Source of the DNA: SMWC01 sp964466315
GTDB lineage: Bacteria; Pseudomonadota; Gammaproteobacteria; Steroidobacterales; Rariloculaceae
Assembly (NCBI GenBank): GCA_964466315.1
Contig: CAYXNS010000026.1
Location: 1 to 36,686 of the forward strand
DNA: 36,686 nucleotides
Reading direction: 5' to 3'
Shown one piece after another: positions 8,927 to 16,868 of this stretch (position 1 is its first letter; the number at the start of each line of letters is the position of its first letter). A model generated the notes under the pieces. It was not told the origin of the DNA. It did no database searches and was given only the letters and a program-made list of their open reading frames with translations. The translations under genes and the position numbers were made by a program.

Positions 8927-8954
8927 CTGGCATGCGAGGAGAAAGTACTATAAT
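8927..8954 (+). promoter_or_regulatory. Putative sigma70 promoter of the MltD-like gene
   Basis: In the 245-base gap after purA, CTGGCA (8927-8932) and a perfect TATAAT (8949-8954) are separated by 16 bases. An AT-rich tract follows, so the start would be near 8961 and the leader about 165 bases. The leader holds a 7-base-pair stem with one G-U pair (arms 9046-9052 and 9059-9065, loop GCAAGT) with no T tract after it. No purA terminator with a clear stem plus T run was seen. Confidence 0.5.
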
Positions 8955-9125
8955 ATTTAGTCATAACTCGTTATAAAAAAAGGGAAAAATGTTGTAGTAT
9001 CCCTTGTTTAATCGGATAACGACGCTATCGGCGGATCGTGAGCTGCGTCCGGGCAAGTCTGGACGGATGGACATAATCTCTTTATTTTCTTACGCATCGT
9101 TTCGCGTGCCGGGATAGAAGTGCTT

Positions 9126-11480
9126 ATGAGGTGGTTTTGGTTCTTTGCAGTGGCCGTCGGGGCTATCGGCAGCGCCAACGCGCAGACCGCTGATCTACCG
9201 CGCCCCATGGAGTTGGAGCCGGACGTTCGGTTCTGGGTTCGTGTCTATACCGAGATCGATACGCGCAGCGGCTTTATTCACGATTCCAAACACCTCGGTG
9301 TCGTTTACCGTATCGTCCAGTTCCCCGAGGGCATAAGCCGTCGTGAACGAGCACGCCGCCTCAACGCGGCCTATCAGGAAGTTCGGGACGTGTTGGCCGT
9401 ATTGGCCGAAGGCAAACGCGATAATCTGACAGCCGACGAACGACAGGCTCTGGCATTGTGGCCAGAAGGCGTATCGAGCGCTGAATTGCGTGCTTCGTCC
9501 GGACGCCTGCGTTTCCAACTCGGCCAGTCCGACCGATTCCGTGCCGGACTCAAACGCTCAGGTGTCTGGCGACCCTATATCAAAAGTGTTCTGGCTGCGC
9601 GTGGATTGCCGCCGGAGCTCGTTGCATTGCCGCACGTGGAATCCTCATTTGACCCGACCGCGTATTCGCGCGTCGGCGCCGCGGGCATGTGGCAGTTCAC
9701 GCGCTCGACGGGACTTCGCTACATGCGGATCGACCATATCGTCGATGAGCGGCGAGATCCGTTTACCTCCACCGTTGCCGCGAGCCGGTTGCTCGAGAAC
9801 AACTACGATGTCCTGCAGAGCTGGCCTCTGGCGATCACGGCGTATAACCACGGCCAGGCTGGAATGCGCCGGGCCGTGAGACAACTCGGTACGGATACGA
9901 TCGAGACGATCCTGCGCAACTACGAGGGACGCACTTTCGGCTTCGCGTCACGAAACTTCTACGTCGCATTTCTTGCTGCCGTCCAGGTAGATCGGAACTA
10001 CGAGCAATACTTCGGCCCGCTCGAATTCGATCCCGCCGCGGATACCGCGCTCGTGGCGATTCCCGACTACATGACGGTAGCGACACTTCAGGCGGCGCTC
10101 GATACGGATCGTGGCGTCTTGCGAAGTTGGAACCCGGCGCTGACCGTTGCTGTGTGGGGCGGCGATAAATTCGTACCCCGCGGCTTTGACCTACGCCTGC
10201 CCACCGAGATCCTGAGGGACGGTTCCGGCGGTATTGCGGCCATTCCCGAGACGCAGCGATACACGGCGCAGATGCCCGATATCATTCACCGTGTGCGCAG
10301 TGGTGACACCATCTCGGAAATCGCGGAGCGGTATCGCGTCAGCGCGACGTCGCTCGTGCAACTCAACGGGCTGCGGAGCCGAAATTTCATTCGCGCGGGC
10401 CAGGTCCTGCGCCTGCCGGGTAGTGAAGGGACCGTCCCGTTAACCCTTGCCCAGTACAATGGCGATGATCCGAGCGACATCTATATCGTGAGGTCCGGCG
10501 ACAGCATCGATCTCATCGCGCGCAGATTGGGTATCGCCATCGATAGCCTGCTGGCCGGTAACAGGATCGCCAACGCCGACCGGATCTATGTCGGCCAGGA
10601 GCTGCGCATTGCAAATCTCGGTGAACTCGGCGATGCGCCGGCCCCCGAGGTAGTCCTCGCCAGCGTCCCGGAGTCACCGGTGGCGCTGATACTGGATACG
10701 CCGCCGCTGTCGGTGCCGCAGGCCGCAGACGAACCGATTCAGCCGGTCGCCGAAACAGCGCTGGCAGCGGTCGAGACGACCGAACCACTCCTACCCGGAC
10801 CGCTCGAGTTTCTACCGGCGGAGCGTATTCCGGCGCCCCCGGTTCTTATAGGAGAGACGGGTGAGCCACTCGTGGCGGACACCTTGGCGGACGATGCGTC
10901 GCTGGCCTTCGTGGCGGGCGCGCTGGAGCCTGAGCCCGAGTTCTTGCCGGACGAGAACGTGTTGGCGAGTGCTCAAGCGGAACTGGCCGCCGATCCGAGC
11001 GACTACTTTATCAGTGCGGACGATACGATAGAGGTTCAGGCATTGGAGACGCTAGGGCATTACGCCGATTGGCTCGAGCTTCGCACTCAACGGCTCAGAG
11101 ATGTCAACGGATTGCCGTTCGGCCAGGCGGTCGTCATCGGGCAGCGTCTCGAACTCGACTTCTCGGCGGTCGATCGTGTGATCTTCGAGCAACGCCGGAT
11201 CGAATATCAGCGCCAGACTCAGGAAGCCTTCTTCCTCGCCTACCAGATCACCGATACGCGTGACCACGTCGTTCGGTCGGGCGAGTCGCTCTGGGTGCTT
11301 GCGTTGCGAACCTACCGTGTACCCGTGTGGCTGCTGCGCCAGTTCAATCCCGACCTGGACTTAGACCGGGTCACACCCGGCACGGTCGTCAAGTTCCCGG
11401 AACTGCAGGCAATTGCGGCCCTCGATTTGGAGACCCGCGCAGCGACCGGCGGCCAGTCCGATACGCGCGACGATATCTGA
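9126..11480 (+). CDS. mltD: MltD-like membrane-bound lytic transglycosylase with LysM repeats
   Basis: Cleaves the MurNAc-GlcNAc bond of peptidoglycan to give 1,6-anhydro ends. Seen: signal peptide ending SANA-Q (about residue 20), an SLT domain with catalytic Glu at about residue 172 in LPHVESSFDPTAYS, then GAAGMWQFTRSTGLRY and AITAYNHGQAGM. Two clear LysM units follow (about 385-430 and 451-497), then an acidic Pro/Ala-rich linker (about 500-620), a degenerate LysM-like unit (about 625-680) and a last LysM (about 713-757). At 784 aa it is far longer than Escherichia coli MltD (about 450 aa). The signal peptide lacks an obvious lipobox, so lipid anchoring is doubtful. ATG 9126 is preferred to the in-frame GTG six bases upstream. 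Confidence 0.9.
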   Translation: MRWFWFFAVAVGAIGSANAQTADLPRPMELEPDVRFWVRVYTEIDTRSGFIHDSKHLGVVYRIVQFPEGISRRERARRLNAAYQEVRDVLAVLAEGKRDNLTADERQALALWPEGVSSAELRASSGRLRFQLGQSDRFRAGLKRSGVWRPYIKSVLAARGLPPELVALPHVESSFDPTAYSRVGAAGMWQFTRSTGLRYMRIDHIVDERRDPFTSTVAASRLLENNYDVLQSWPLAITAYNHGQAGMRRAVRQLGTDTIETILRNYEGRTFGFASRNFYVAFLAAVQVDRNYEQYFGPLEFDPAADTALVAIPDYMTVATLQAALDTDRGVLRSWNPALTVAVWGGDKFVPRGFDLRLPTEILRDGSGGIAAIPETQRYTAQMPDIIHRVRSGDTISEIAERYRVSATSLVQLNGLRSRNFIRAGQVLRLPGSEGTVPLTLAQYNGDDPSDIYIVRSGDSIDLIARRLGIAIDSLLAGNRIANADRIYVGQELRIANLGELGDAPAPEVVLASVPESPVALILDTPPLSVPQAADEPIQPVAETALAAVETTEPLLPGPLEFLPAERIPAPPVLIGETGEPLVADTLADDASLAFVAGALEPEPEFLPDENVLASAQAELAADPSDYFISADDTIEVQALETLGHYADWLELRTQRLRDVNGLPFGQAVVIGQRLELDFSAVDRVIFEQRRIEYQRQTQEAFFLAYQITDTRDHVVRSGESLWVLALRTYRVPVWLLRQFNPDLDLDRVTPGTVVKFPELQAIAALDLETRAATGGQSDTRDDI

Positions 11481-11507
11481 ATCTCCCGGCACACCACCGG
11501 ACATAGG

Positions 11508-11574
11508 TACAATCCGAAATGGGAATGATTTGCATTCGCGTTAACGGTTTCTTATCCTGCGAACTCTTTATAGT
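11508..11574 (+). promoter_or_regulatory. Promoter elements with a Fur-box-like palindrome
   Basis: The 109-base gap before the porin contains a 19-base site at 11521-11539, GGGAATGATTTGCATTCGC. It matches the Fur consensus GATAATGATAATCATTATC at 12 of 19 positions by eye and has perfect outer arms GAATG/CATTC. A -10-like TACAAT lies just upstream at 11508-11513, which would place the site at its transcription start; another -10-like TATAGT lies downstream at 11569-11574. Either arrangement fits repression by iron-loaded Fur. Neither hexamer has a convincing -35. Confidence 0.5.
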
Positions 11575-11589
11575 TACGACATCGCATAA

Positions 11590-12846
11590 ATGTTCCGTAT
11601 GGCACAAATTCGGCTCGTATTGGTTGCCCTCATCCCTCTGGGCGGCGTTCTTCCCGCCACAGCGCAGGATGCGCCGACCGTCGAGGCGCTATGGGAGATC
11701 ATTCAGCAGCAGCAGAGCGAGATAGACGAGCTCAGACGACAAATCGGCTCGGCGCAAGACCAAATCGTAACGGCCGGGGCGTCCATAGAGACGGCGCAGG
11801 AGATGGTTCTCGCGACGGCCGACTACGTCGAGGCGCTCGAGATTCCGGCCGAGAGCGGCACGGCTACGACGATCGGCGGTTACGGCGAGCTGCACTATAA
11901 CCAAGTTGCAGCCGATGACCCGGCGCATGACTTCGAGCAGATCGATTTCCACCGCTTCGTGCTCTTCGTGGGACACGAGTTCAACGAACGCGTGCGTTTC
12001 TTCTCCGAGCTCGAAGTCGAGCATTCGATATCGGGCGACGGTCAGCCCGGTGAGGTCGAGCTTGAGCAGGCCTATGTCGAGTTCGCGTTCAACGACAACA
12101 TAGCGGCACAAGGCGGTTTGTTTCTTCTGCCCGTCGGTATCTTGAACGAGACGCACGAGCCGCCGACTTTTTTCGGCGTCGAGCGTAATTCCGTCGAGAA
12201 CGTCATTCTCCCGTCGACGTGGTGGGAGGCGGGGGCCGGGCTCAGCGGTAACTTCGCGTCCGGGCTCAGTTGGAATGTCGCGCTGCATTCCGGTCTTGCG
12301 ATCCCGACCACGGGCAGCAACGCGTTCCGGGTTCGCAGCGGGCGCCAGAAAGTCGGTAAAGCAGACGCCAGCGATCCGGCATACACGGCGCGATTGAAGT
12401 ACACGGGAGTTCCAGGTCTGGAGTTATCGGCCAGCTATCAGTATCAGGCCGATCCGAGCCAGATCGCCGGCGACGGCTTGGACTCCGGTAGCCTGTTTAC
12501 GACTCACGCCATATATGACCGCGGCGATTTCTCGCTGCGCGCGCTCTATGGCGCATGGTCATTCGACGGCTCCGCCGTCGAGGCTGCAGCCGCCAACGAA
12601 CAATCCGGTTGGTATGTCGAGCCTAGCTTCAGGCTGTCCCCGAACTGGGGCGTATACACGCGCTACGAAGACATCGACGGCGCACGGCGCCAGGATAAGT
12701 TCGCGCAGTGGGAGGCGGGGTTGAGTTACTGGCCCGTACCGGGTGTCACGATAAAGCTCGACTATCGTTCCAGAGAGCACGATCTGTTGTCGTTTGCGGG
12801 AAGGGATTTCGACGCGCTCGATCTCGGGATCGGCTATCAGTTTTGA
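11590..12846 (+). CDS. Outer-membrane beta-barrel porin, OprO/P- or DcaP-like
   Basis: A 418-aa secreted protein: signal peptide (ending PATAQ at about residue 26), a short coiled coil (IIQQQQSEIDELRRQIGSA), then amphipathic beta strands such as GYGELHYNQ, RFFSELEVEHS, VELEQAYVEFAF and a C-terminal strand ending in Phe (LGIGYQF), the usual signal for BAM insertion. The coiled coil followed by a barrel fits trimeric porins of the OprO/P or DcaP sort; the substrate cannot be read from sequence. ATG 11599 is an alternative start. Ten bases separate its stop from the flavoprotein gene, and the upstream Fur-like site suggests induction by iron limitation. Confidence 0.78.
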   Translation: MFRMAQIRLVLVALIPLGGVLPATAQDAPTVEALWEIIQQQQSEIDELRRQIGSAQDQIVTAGASIETAQEMVLATADYVEALEIPAESGTATTIGGYGELHYNQVAADDPAHDFEQIDFHRFVLFVGHEFNERVRFFSELEVEHSISGDGQPGEVELEQAYVEFAFNDNIAAQGGLFLLPVGILNETHEPPTFFGVERNSVENVILPSTWWEAGAGLSGNFASGLSWNVALHSGLAIPTTGSNAFRVRSGRQKVGKADASDPAYTARLKYTGVPGLELSASYQYQADPSQIAGDGLDSGSLFTTHAIYDRGDFSLRALYGAWSFDGSAVEAAAANEQSGWYVEPSFRLSPNWGVYTRYEDIDGARRQDKFAQWEAGLSYWPVPGVTIKLDYRSREHDLLSFAGRDFDALDLGIGYQF

Positions 12847-12855
12847 CGGCAAGGG

Positions 12856-13404
12856 ATGGGTGAGCTAATCGGAATAATGCGAATCCCGATCTACGTCCTC
12901 GGAATGATCGGCGTGTCGCTGGTGTCGGCGCCGGTTTTAAGCCAAGGGCGTTACATGGAGAGTGCCGACTATGTCCGGGCCGCGTTCCCGAAGAGGGAGC
13001 CGAGCCAGGACACGCTCTGGGTAACGAATGAGTTGCGTGAATCGGCCGAAGTTTTGCTCGGCTACGGCATCGAGCCGCTGCGGGTTCGATACTGGCAGCG
13101 GGACCGTCGGACCGCCTGGATACTCGATGAGATCGGCAAGGAGCGCCCGATTACGATTGGCGTCGTCGTTGAAGACGGTACGGCTTCGATGGTTCGAGTG
13201 CTCGAATTCCGTGAATCGCGGGGTTGGGAAGTTCGTTATCCCTTCTTTACGGACCAGTTCGAGGATGCCGGGCTCGATGGGCAGGACGAGATCGATTTGC
13301 GAATCGACGGTATTACTGGCGCGACGCTGTCTGTCGAAGCAGTAACGCGAGTTGTTCGTCTGGCGCTCTTCTTGTACCGGTATACGGGGGATGCGATTGG
13401 CTGA
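12856..13404 (+). CDS. Secreted FMN-binding domain protein (flavinylation motif)
   Basis: Exported protein with an N-terminal hydrophobic segment (IPIYVLGMIGVSLVSAPVLS) and a C-terminal FMN-binding domain of the NqrC/RnfG type. The key feature is DGITGATLS at about residues 151-159: in this family ApbE links FMN through a phosphoester to the last Ser/Thr of the (S/T)GATxS/T motif, here Ser159. Other conserved blocks are GVVVEDG and WEVRYPFFTDQF. I infer a periplasmic one- or two-electron carrier. Two starts are possible, ATG 12856 and ATG 12877; the second gives a more standard signal peptide. The 3' end overlaps the PepSY gene by 14 bases. No ApbE gene lies in the window. Confidence 0.85.
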   Translation: MGELIGIMRIPIYVLGMIGVSLVSAPVLSQGRYMESADYVRAAFPKREPSQDTLWVTNELRESAEVLLGYGIEPLRVRYWQRDRRTAWILDEIGKERPITIGVVVEDGTASMVRVLEFRESRGWEVRYPFFTDQFEDAGLDGQDEIDLRIDGITGATLSVEAVTRVVRLALFLYRYTGDAIG

Positions 13405-14158
13405 CAGTTGCTCCAATTCGGCTCGCTCAACACAACGATTGTCGCGTATCCACCGGTGGTTCGGCATTGGCTCGATAGCGTTCGTTGTGCTGTTGAGCGT
13501 TACCGGGATTGCGCTGAATCATACGGACGATCTCGGTCTCGACCGGCAGTTCCTGAGTTCTTCTTGGCTACTGGATTGGTATGGCGTCGAGGTTCCGCCG
13601 CCGCAGGCCAGTTTCGGCGTGGCTGGCCATCGAGTCAGCCTGATCGGCGAGCGTCTCTACTACGACGATGGTGAGCTCACCTCCGGAGTTTCCGAATTAG
13701 TCGGCGCGGTCTCGACACCATCGTTCATCGCCATCGCGACACCCTCGGATGTGCTGCTGGTCATGCCGGACGGCGCTCTCGTGGAACGAATCGATGCGGA
13801 GAGCTCTCTGCCCAACGAGATCAGCGGTATCGGCGTCTCCGGAGCACGGCTCGTTCTGCGTAGCGGCGGCGAGCTGCTTGAGACGGATGAGTATCTGTTA
13901 GCTTTCACCCCCTGTTTCGAGTTGGATCTCGCCGACGTTCAATGGTCGATCCCTTCGGCGATACCTCGAGATCAACTCGCGGTGCTGCGACAGTTATACC
14001 GCGGACGAGGCATTAGCCTGGAGCGCGTCTTGCTGGATTTGCATAGCGGAAAATTCCTGACGCGAGCCGGACCGATTCTTCTTGATGTGGTCGGCGTCCT
14101 GCTGATCGCGCTGAGCTTTCTAGGTATCTTTATGTGGTTCGGTAGGAGCGGCGGTTAG
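13391..14158 (+). CDS. PepSY-associated transmembrane protein
   Basis: A 255-aa membrane protein with one helix near the N-terminus (about residues 26-43) and one near the C-terminus (about 228-250) around a periplasmic domain. Conserved His residues appear as RIHRWFG, ALNH and LLDLHSGKF, the pattern of the PepSY_TM family, some members of which (FoxB, PiuB) are ferrisiderophore reductases that may bind haem. Start ATG 13391 overlaps the preceding flavoprotein gene, indicating coupled translation; an earlier in-frame TTG at 13352 is possible. I infer that it passes electrons from the inner membrane to the FMN protein. Direct evidence for haem is absent. Confidence 0.8.
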   Translation: MRLADSCSNSARSTQRLSRIHRWFGIGSIAFVVLLSVTGIALNHTDDLGLDRQFLSSSWLLDWYGVEVPPPQASFGVAGHRVSLIGERLYYDDGELTSGVSELVGAVSTPSFIAIATPSDVLLVMPDGALVERIDAESSLPNEISGIGVSGARLVLRSGGELLETDEYLLAFTPCFELDLADVQWSIPSAIPRDQLAVLRQLYRGRGISLERVLLDLHSGKFLTRAGPILLDVVGVLLIALSFLGIFMWFGRSGG

Positions 14159-14169
14159 AGCACACTTGA

Positions 14170-14198
14170 CTGACACGCCTTGGCGGGATTGGTATGCT
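14170..14198 (+). promoter_or_regulatory. Putative sigma70 promoter of the Bug-type receptor gene
   Basis: CTGACA at 14170-14175 (five of six matches to TTGACA) and TATGCT at 14193-14198 (four of six matches to TATAAT) are spaced by 17 bases, the optimal distance. Transcription would begin near 14205, some 43 bases before the receptor start, whose ribosome-binding site AAGGAG is at 14232-14237. This separates the iron-type cassette from the secreted cluster. Confidence 0.55.
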
Positions 14199-14247
14199 CG
14201 CCGCAGAACAACAACTATCTACGAGTCTCACAAGGAGCATCGATCCC

Positions 14248-15234
14248 ATGCGTAAGCTGATTCTTAGCGCAGTGCTGCTGGTAGCAGCCTGCGGCACGGA
14301 GCCGCCGGAAACGGTTCAAGAAGTGGCAGACACGAGCGCTGCCCCGATCCATTTGATCACGTCTTTCCCTGCGGTAGGTTCCTCCAGCCGGACCGCGCGA
14401 ATCATTGCGCCGAAGCTCGAAGAGTACTTCCAGCGCCCCATCGAGATTATTTACAACGAAGGTGGGCGAGGAGGGGATATAGGTGCGCGTACGGCTGCAG
14501 CAGCTGCGCCGGATCAGCTAACGTTGTTCGTTGGCACGGTCGGCAACGTCTCGTTGCTCCCGAACGTGCTGTCGGACTACGACCTGGATCCGTTGGAGGA
14601 TTTCCGTCCAGTCACGCAACTGACGGTTACACCCGATGTCCTGATCGCTCATGCTGGTCTCGGTATCGAAAGTCTCGACGATCTCGTGGCTTACGCGGCC
14701 GAGGCTGAGAACTCTTTATCCTATTCGCACATCGCGCCATTGAGTATTCATCGCATGGAATTTCTCCAGATTTTCGATGACCTCGAGATCGAAGGCCAGA
14801 ACGACGAGTCGATAAGGGGCTCGGCGGCAGCGATGGAGGCTGTCGGATCTGGCGCGGTCGACCTGGCCATGACGACGGCGCCCTACGTCGCGCCGCTCGT
14901 CGAAGAAGGCGTCGCCATACCGCTCGTGGTGGCGAATGAGTCACGGCTGGCCGCGTTTCCGGACGTGCCGACGATGGCGGAGGTGGGTATCGCGATTCCG
15001 CACGGCTCCTGGGCCGGTGCGCTCGTACCCGCCGCCACATCGGATGAAGACGTGGAGGACATGTTCAGAGCGCTCGAAGGTGTGCTGGCCGATCCGGATG
15101 TCGTCGCCCAAATCGCGGAACTCGGCATGATTCCCGCACCGAGCTCTTCGCCCGAATCGTTCTCCGCGTACATCGCCCAGGAGACCGCTCGTCTCGGAGC
15201 GGTCGCACGAAAGTTCAACGTCGTAGAGAATTAG
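14248..15234 (+). CDS. Tripartite tricarboxylate transporter receptor-like lipoprotein (TctC/Bug family)
   Basis: Periplasmic solute-binding protein of the Bug family, which typically captures carboxylates for a TctA-TctB permease. Start ATG 14248 gives a lipoprotein signal ending LLVAAC, with AAGGAG ten bases upstream; an in-frame ATG at 14194 would place 18 odd residues before it. Family segments: FPAVGSSSRTARIIAPKLEE, YNEGGRGGDIGART, LLPNVLSDYDLDPLEDFRPV, AFPDVPTMAEVGI. Length 328 aa is normal. No TctA or TctB gene is in the window, so it is an orphan here, as many Bug proteins are. Its neighbours are secreted propeller and hydrolase genes, so it may collect their product; that is inference. 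Confidence 0.85.
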   Translation: MRKLILSAVLLVAACGTEPPETVQEVADTSAAPIHLITSFPAVGSSSRTARIIAPKLEEYFQRPIEIIYNEGGRGGDIGARTAAAAAPDQLTLFVGTVGNVSLLPNVLSDYDLDPLEDFRPVTQLTVTPDVLIAHAGLGIESLDDLVAYAAEAENSLSYSHIAPLSIHRMEFLQIFDDLEIEGQNDESIRGSAAAMEAVGSGAVDLAMTTAPYVAPLVEEGVAIPLVVANESRLAAFPDVPTMAEVGIAIPHGSWAGALVPAATSDEDVEDMFRALEGVLADPDVVAQIAELGMIPAPSSSPESFSAYIAQETARLGAVARKFNVVEN

Positions 15235-15258
15235 CGAACCAATCTAGAGGGGTTTCAG

Positions 15259-16806
15259 ATGTATAGCTGTTGCGTCCGTTTCCAGAGATTCTGGCTAGCT
15301 GCAATCCCGGTATTCGCTCTTTTCCTGCTCACGCCTTGGGCGGCGTCGCAGACGACCGTAGAATCCGAGAACATGGCCTTGTTGGCGCATCATCCGCTGG
15401 ATGGGCGCCCCTCGTATACGCCAATGCCGCATCTATTCGGTGACCGTTGGATACTGTTTGCGGGCCATCATGCGGGTGAAGCCGTCAACTCATTGAACGG
15501 TGAGGTCGAGGGCAACGGGACTTCCGTGCTCGATGTGACGGATCCGAGAAACCCCGTGTATCTCGCGCATATCGCTGCGCCACCCTGGGAGGAGCACAGC
15601 TCGATGTCGCTCGGCACAGGCGCCCAGCATGTGCAGGTTTGTAACGGATCGGAGTTGACCGACGGCGACCCGGACAAGGTCTATATGTTGCGTTCGTTGG
15701 NNNNNNNNNNNNNNNNNNNNNNNNNNNNNNNNNNNNNNNTTTACGACGTTACCGATCCGCGCGCGCCGGAGTTTGTCGTGACAGTCGTATGGACCGGCGA
15801 CTCGCCGCCGATGGAACCGGGCGCCGACTTCTACGATACGAAGGGCACACACAAGAACTGGTGGGACTGTGAGACGGGCGTCGCCTATGTAACCTCGAGT
15901 ATCACGGGTTGGAAGAAATGGCGCAGCCTCCAGGCATTTGACCTGAGCCAGCCCGAAGAGCCGGAACACATTCGGGATTTCAACCTCGTCGGTACGGAGC
16001 CGACGTCGACGATTCCGAACGTAGACGCGCCTGGCGGTTACTCTGGGCTGCATCAGCCCACCATACTTGGCGATCGAATCTATCTCGCGTACGGAATGGA
16101 TAGCGACGGCGTCATCCAGATTCTCGATCGCGACAAGTTCCTGAACGGTGACCCGAACGCCGAGGATCCGTTTGCGCCCACTCCGGAGAACCTGCTCTAC
16201 CCCGAGATCGCACGGATCGACCTGCCGAGTTACTGGGGCGGCCATAGCGTTCATCCGATTATCGGGATGGAGATCGCCGACTATGCCGACGATGAGACCT
16301 ACAGTGTCCGGGACATTCTGGTCGTGGTGTCCGAAGTCACCGCGAACGAATGTGGGTACGCGCGACACGCGACGTTTTTCGTAGATATCACCGAGGAGGA
16401 TAAGCCCTTCGGAATCTCCTCCTTCCAAGTTCCGGAATCCACAGGTGACTTTTGCAACAGGGGCGGGAGATTCGGGCCGCATGCGTCGAACGACTCCATG
16501 GCTTCGGTTTTCTACAAGAACACGCTGCTTCTCTCATACTTCAATGCGGGCGTTCGCGCCGTCGATATTCGCGATCCGTTCAATCCACGGCAGATCGCGT
16601 ATTACATCCCGGCGATAACCGGGAACACGGATGATCGCTGCGTCGAAGTCGACGGGCAGCAGCGCTGCATGACCGCCATTCAGACGAACAACGTCAACTA
16701 TGATCCACGTGGCTATATCTACGCCCTGGATCGCGCCAATACGGGACTCCACATTCTCGAGTTGACGGGTTCGGCACTCGATGGTGCCGATTTTCCTGGT
16801 AATTGA
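15259..16806 (+). CDS. Secreted LVIVD-type beta-propeller protein (contains assembly gap)
   Basis: A secreted protein of about 515 aa. It has a signal peptide (hydrophobic core LAAIPVFALFLLTPWA, cleavage near AAS-Q). Repeated units include LDVTDPRNPVYLAHI, YDVTDPRAPEFVVTV, FDLSQPEEPEHIRDF and VDIRDPFNPRQIAYYIP, characteristic of LVIVD repeats that fold as a beta-propeller. A His- and Cys-containing region (TKGTHKNWWDCE, GLHQPT, GGHSVHP) is conserved-looking and could bind a metal. Bases 15701-15739 are N, yet both sides stay in one frame. GAGGGG precedes the ATG. It ends 62 bases before the first NHL-propeller gene. The enzymatic role, if any, is unknown. Confidence 0.8.
   Translation: MYSCCVRFQRFWLAAIPVFALFLLTPWAASQTTVESENMALLAHHPLDGRPSYTPMPHLFGDRWILFAGHHAGEAVNSLNGEVEGNGTSVLDVTDPRNPVYLAHIAAPPWEEHSSMSLGTGAQHVQVCNGSELTDGDPDKVYMLRSLXXXXXXXXXXXXXXYDVTDPRAPEFVVTVVWTGDSPPMEPGADFYDTKGTHKNWWDCETGVAYVTSSITGWKKWRSLQAFDLSQPEEPEHIRDFNLVGTEPTSTIPNVDAPGGYSGLHQPTILGDRIYLAYGMDSDGVIQILDRDKFLNGDPNAEDPFAPTPENLLYPEIARIDLPSYWGGHSVHPIIGMEIADYADDETYSVRDILVVVSEVTANECGYARHATFFVDITEEDKPFGISSFQVPESTGDFCNRGGRFGPHASNDSMASVFYKNTLLLSYFNAGVRAVDIRDPFNPRQIAYYIPAITGNTDDRCVEVDGQQRCMTAIQTNNVNYDPRGYIYALDRANTGLHILELTGSALDGADFPGN
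15701..15739. other. Run of 39 undetermined bases
   Basis: A scaffolding gap inside the LVIVD-type propeller gene. Its length is a multiple of three and the reading frame continues across it, so the true gap may be close to this size, or the match may be chance. The missing piece belongs to the end of one repeat and the beginning of the next. Confidence 0.99.
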
Positions 16807-16868
16807 GTAGTGCGAGTTCGGAGCTTTACCGTATACATCAACAAGAAATCAACAACGAGGAATTAGTT

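Noticed and set aside
15701..15739. Frameshift or pseudogene at the N run
   Set aside because: Both flanks remain in one frame and carry the same repeat family; the Ns only hide sequence.
15490..16482. Long - strand frame opposite the LVIVD-type propeller
   Set aside because: Shadow of a well-supported gene; composition is unstructured and no start signal was found.
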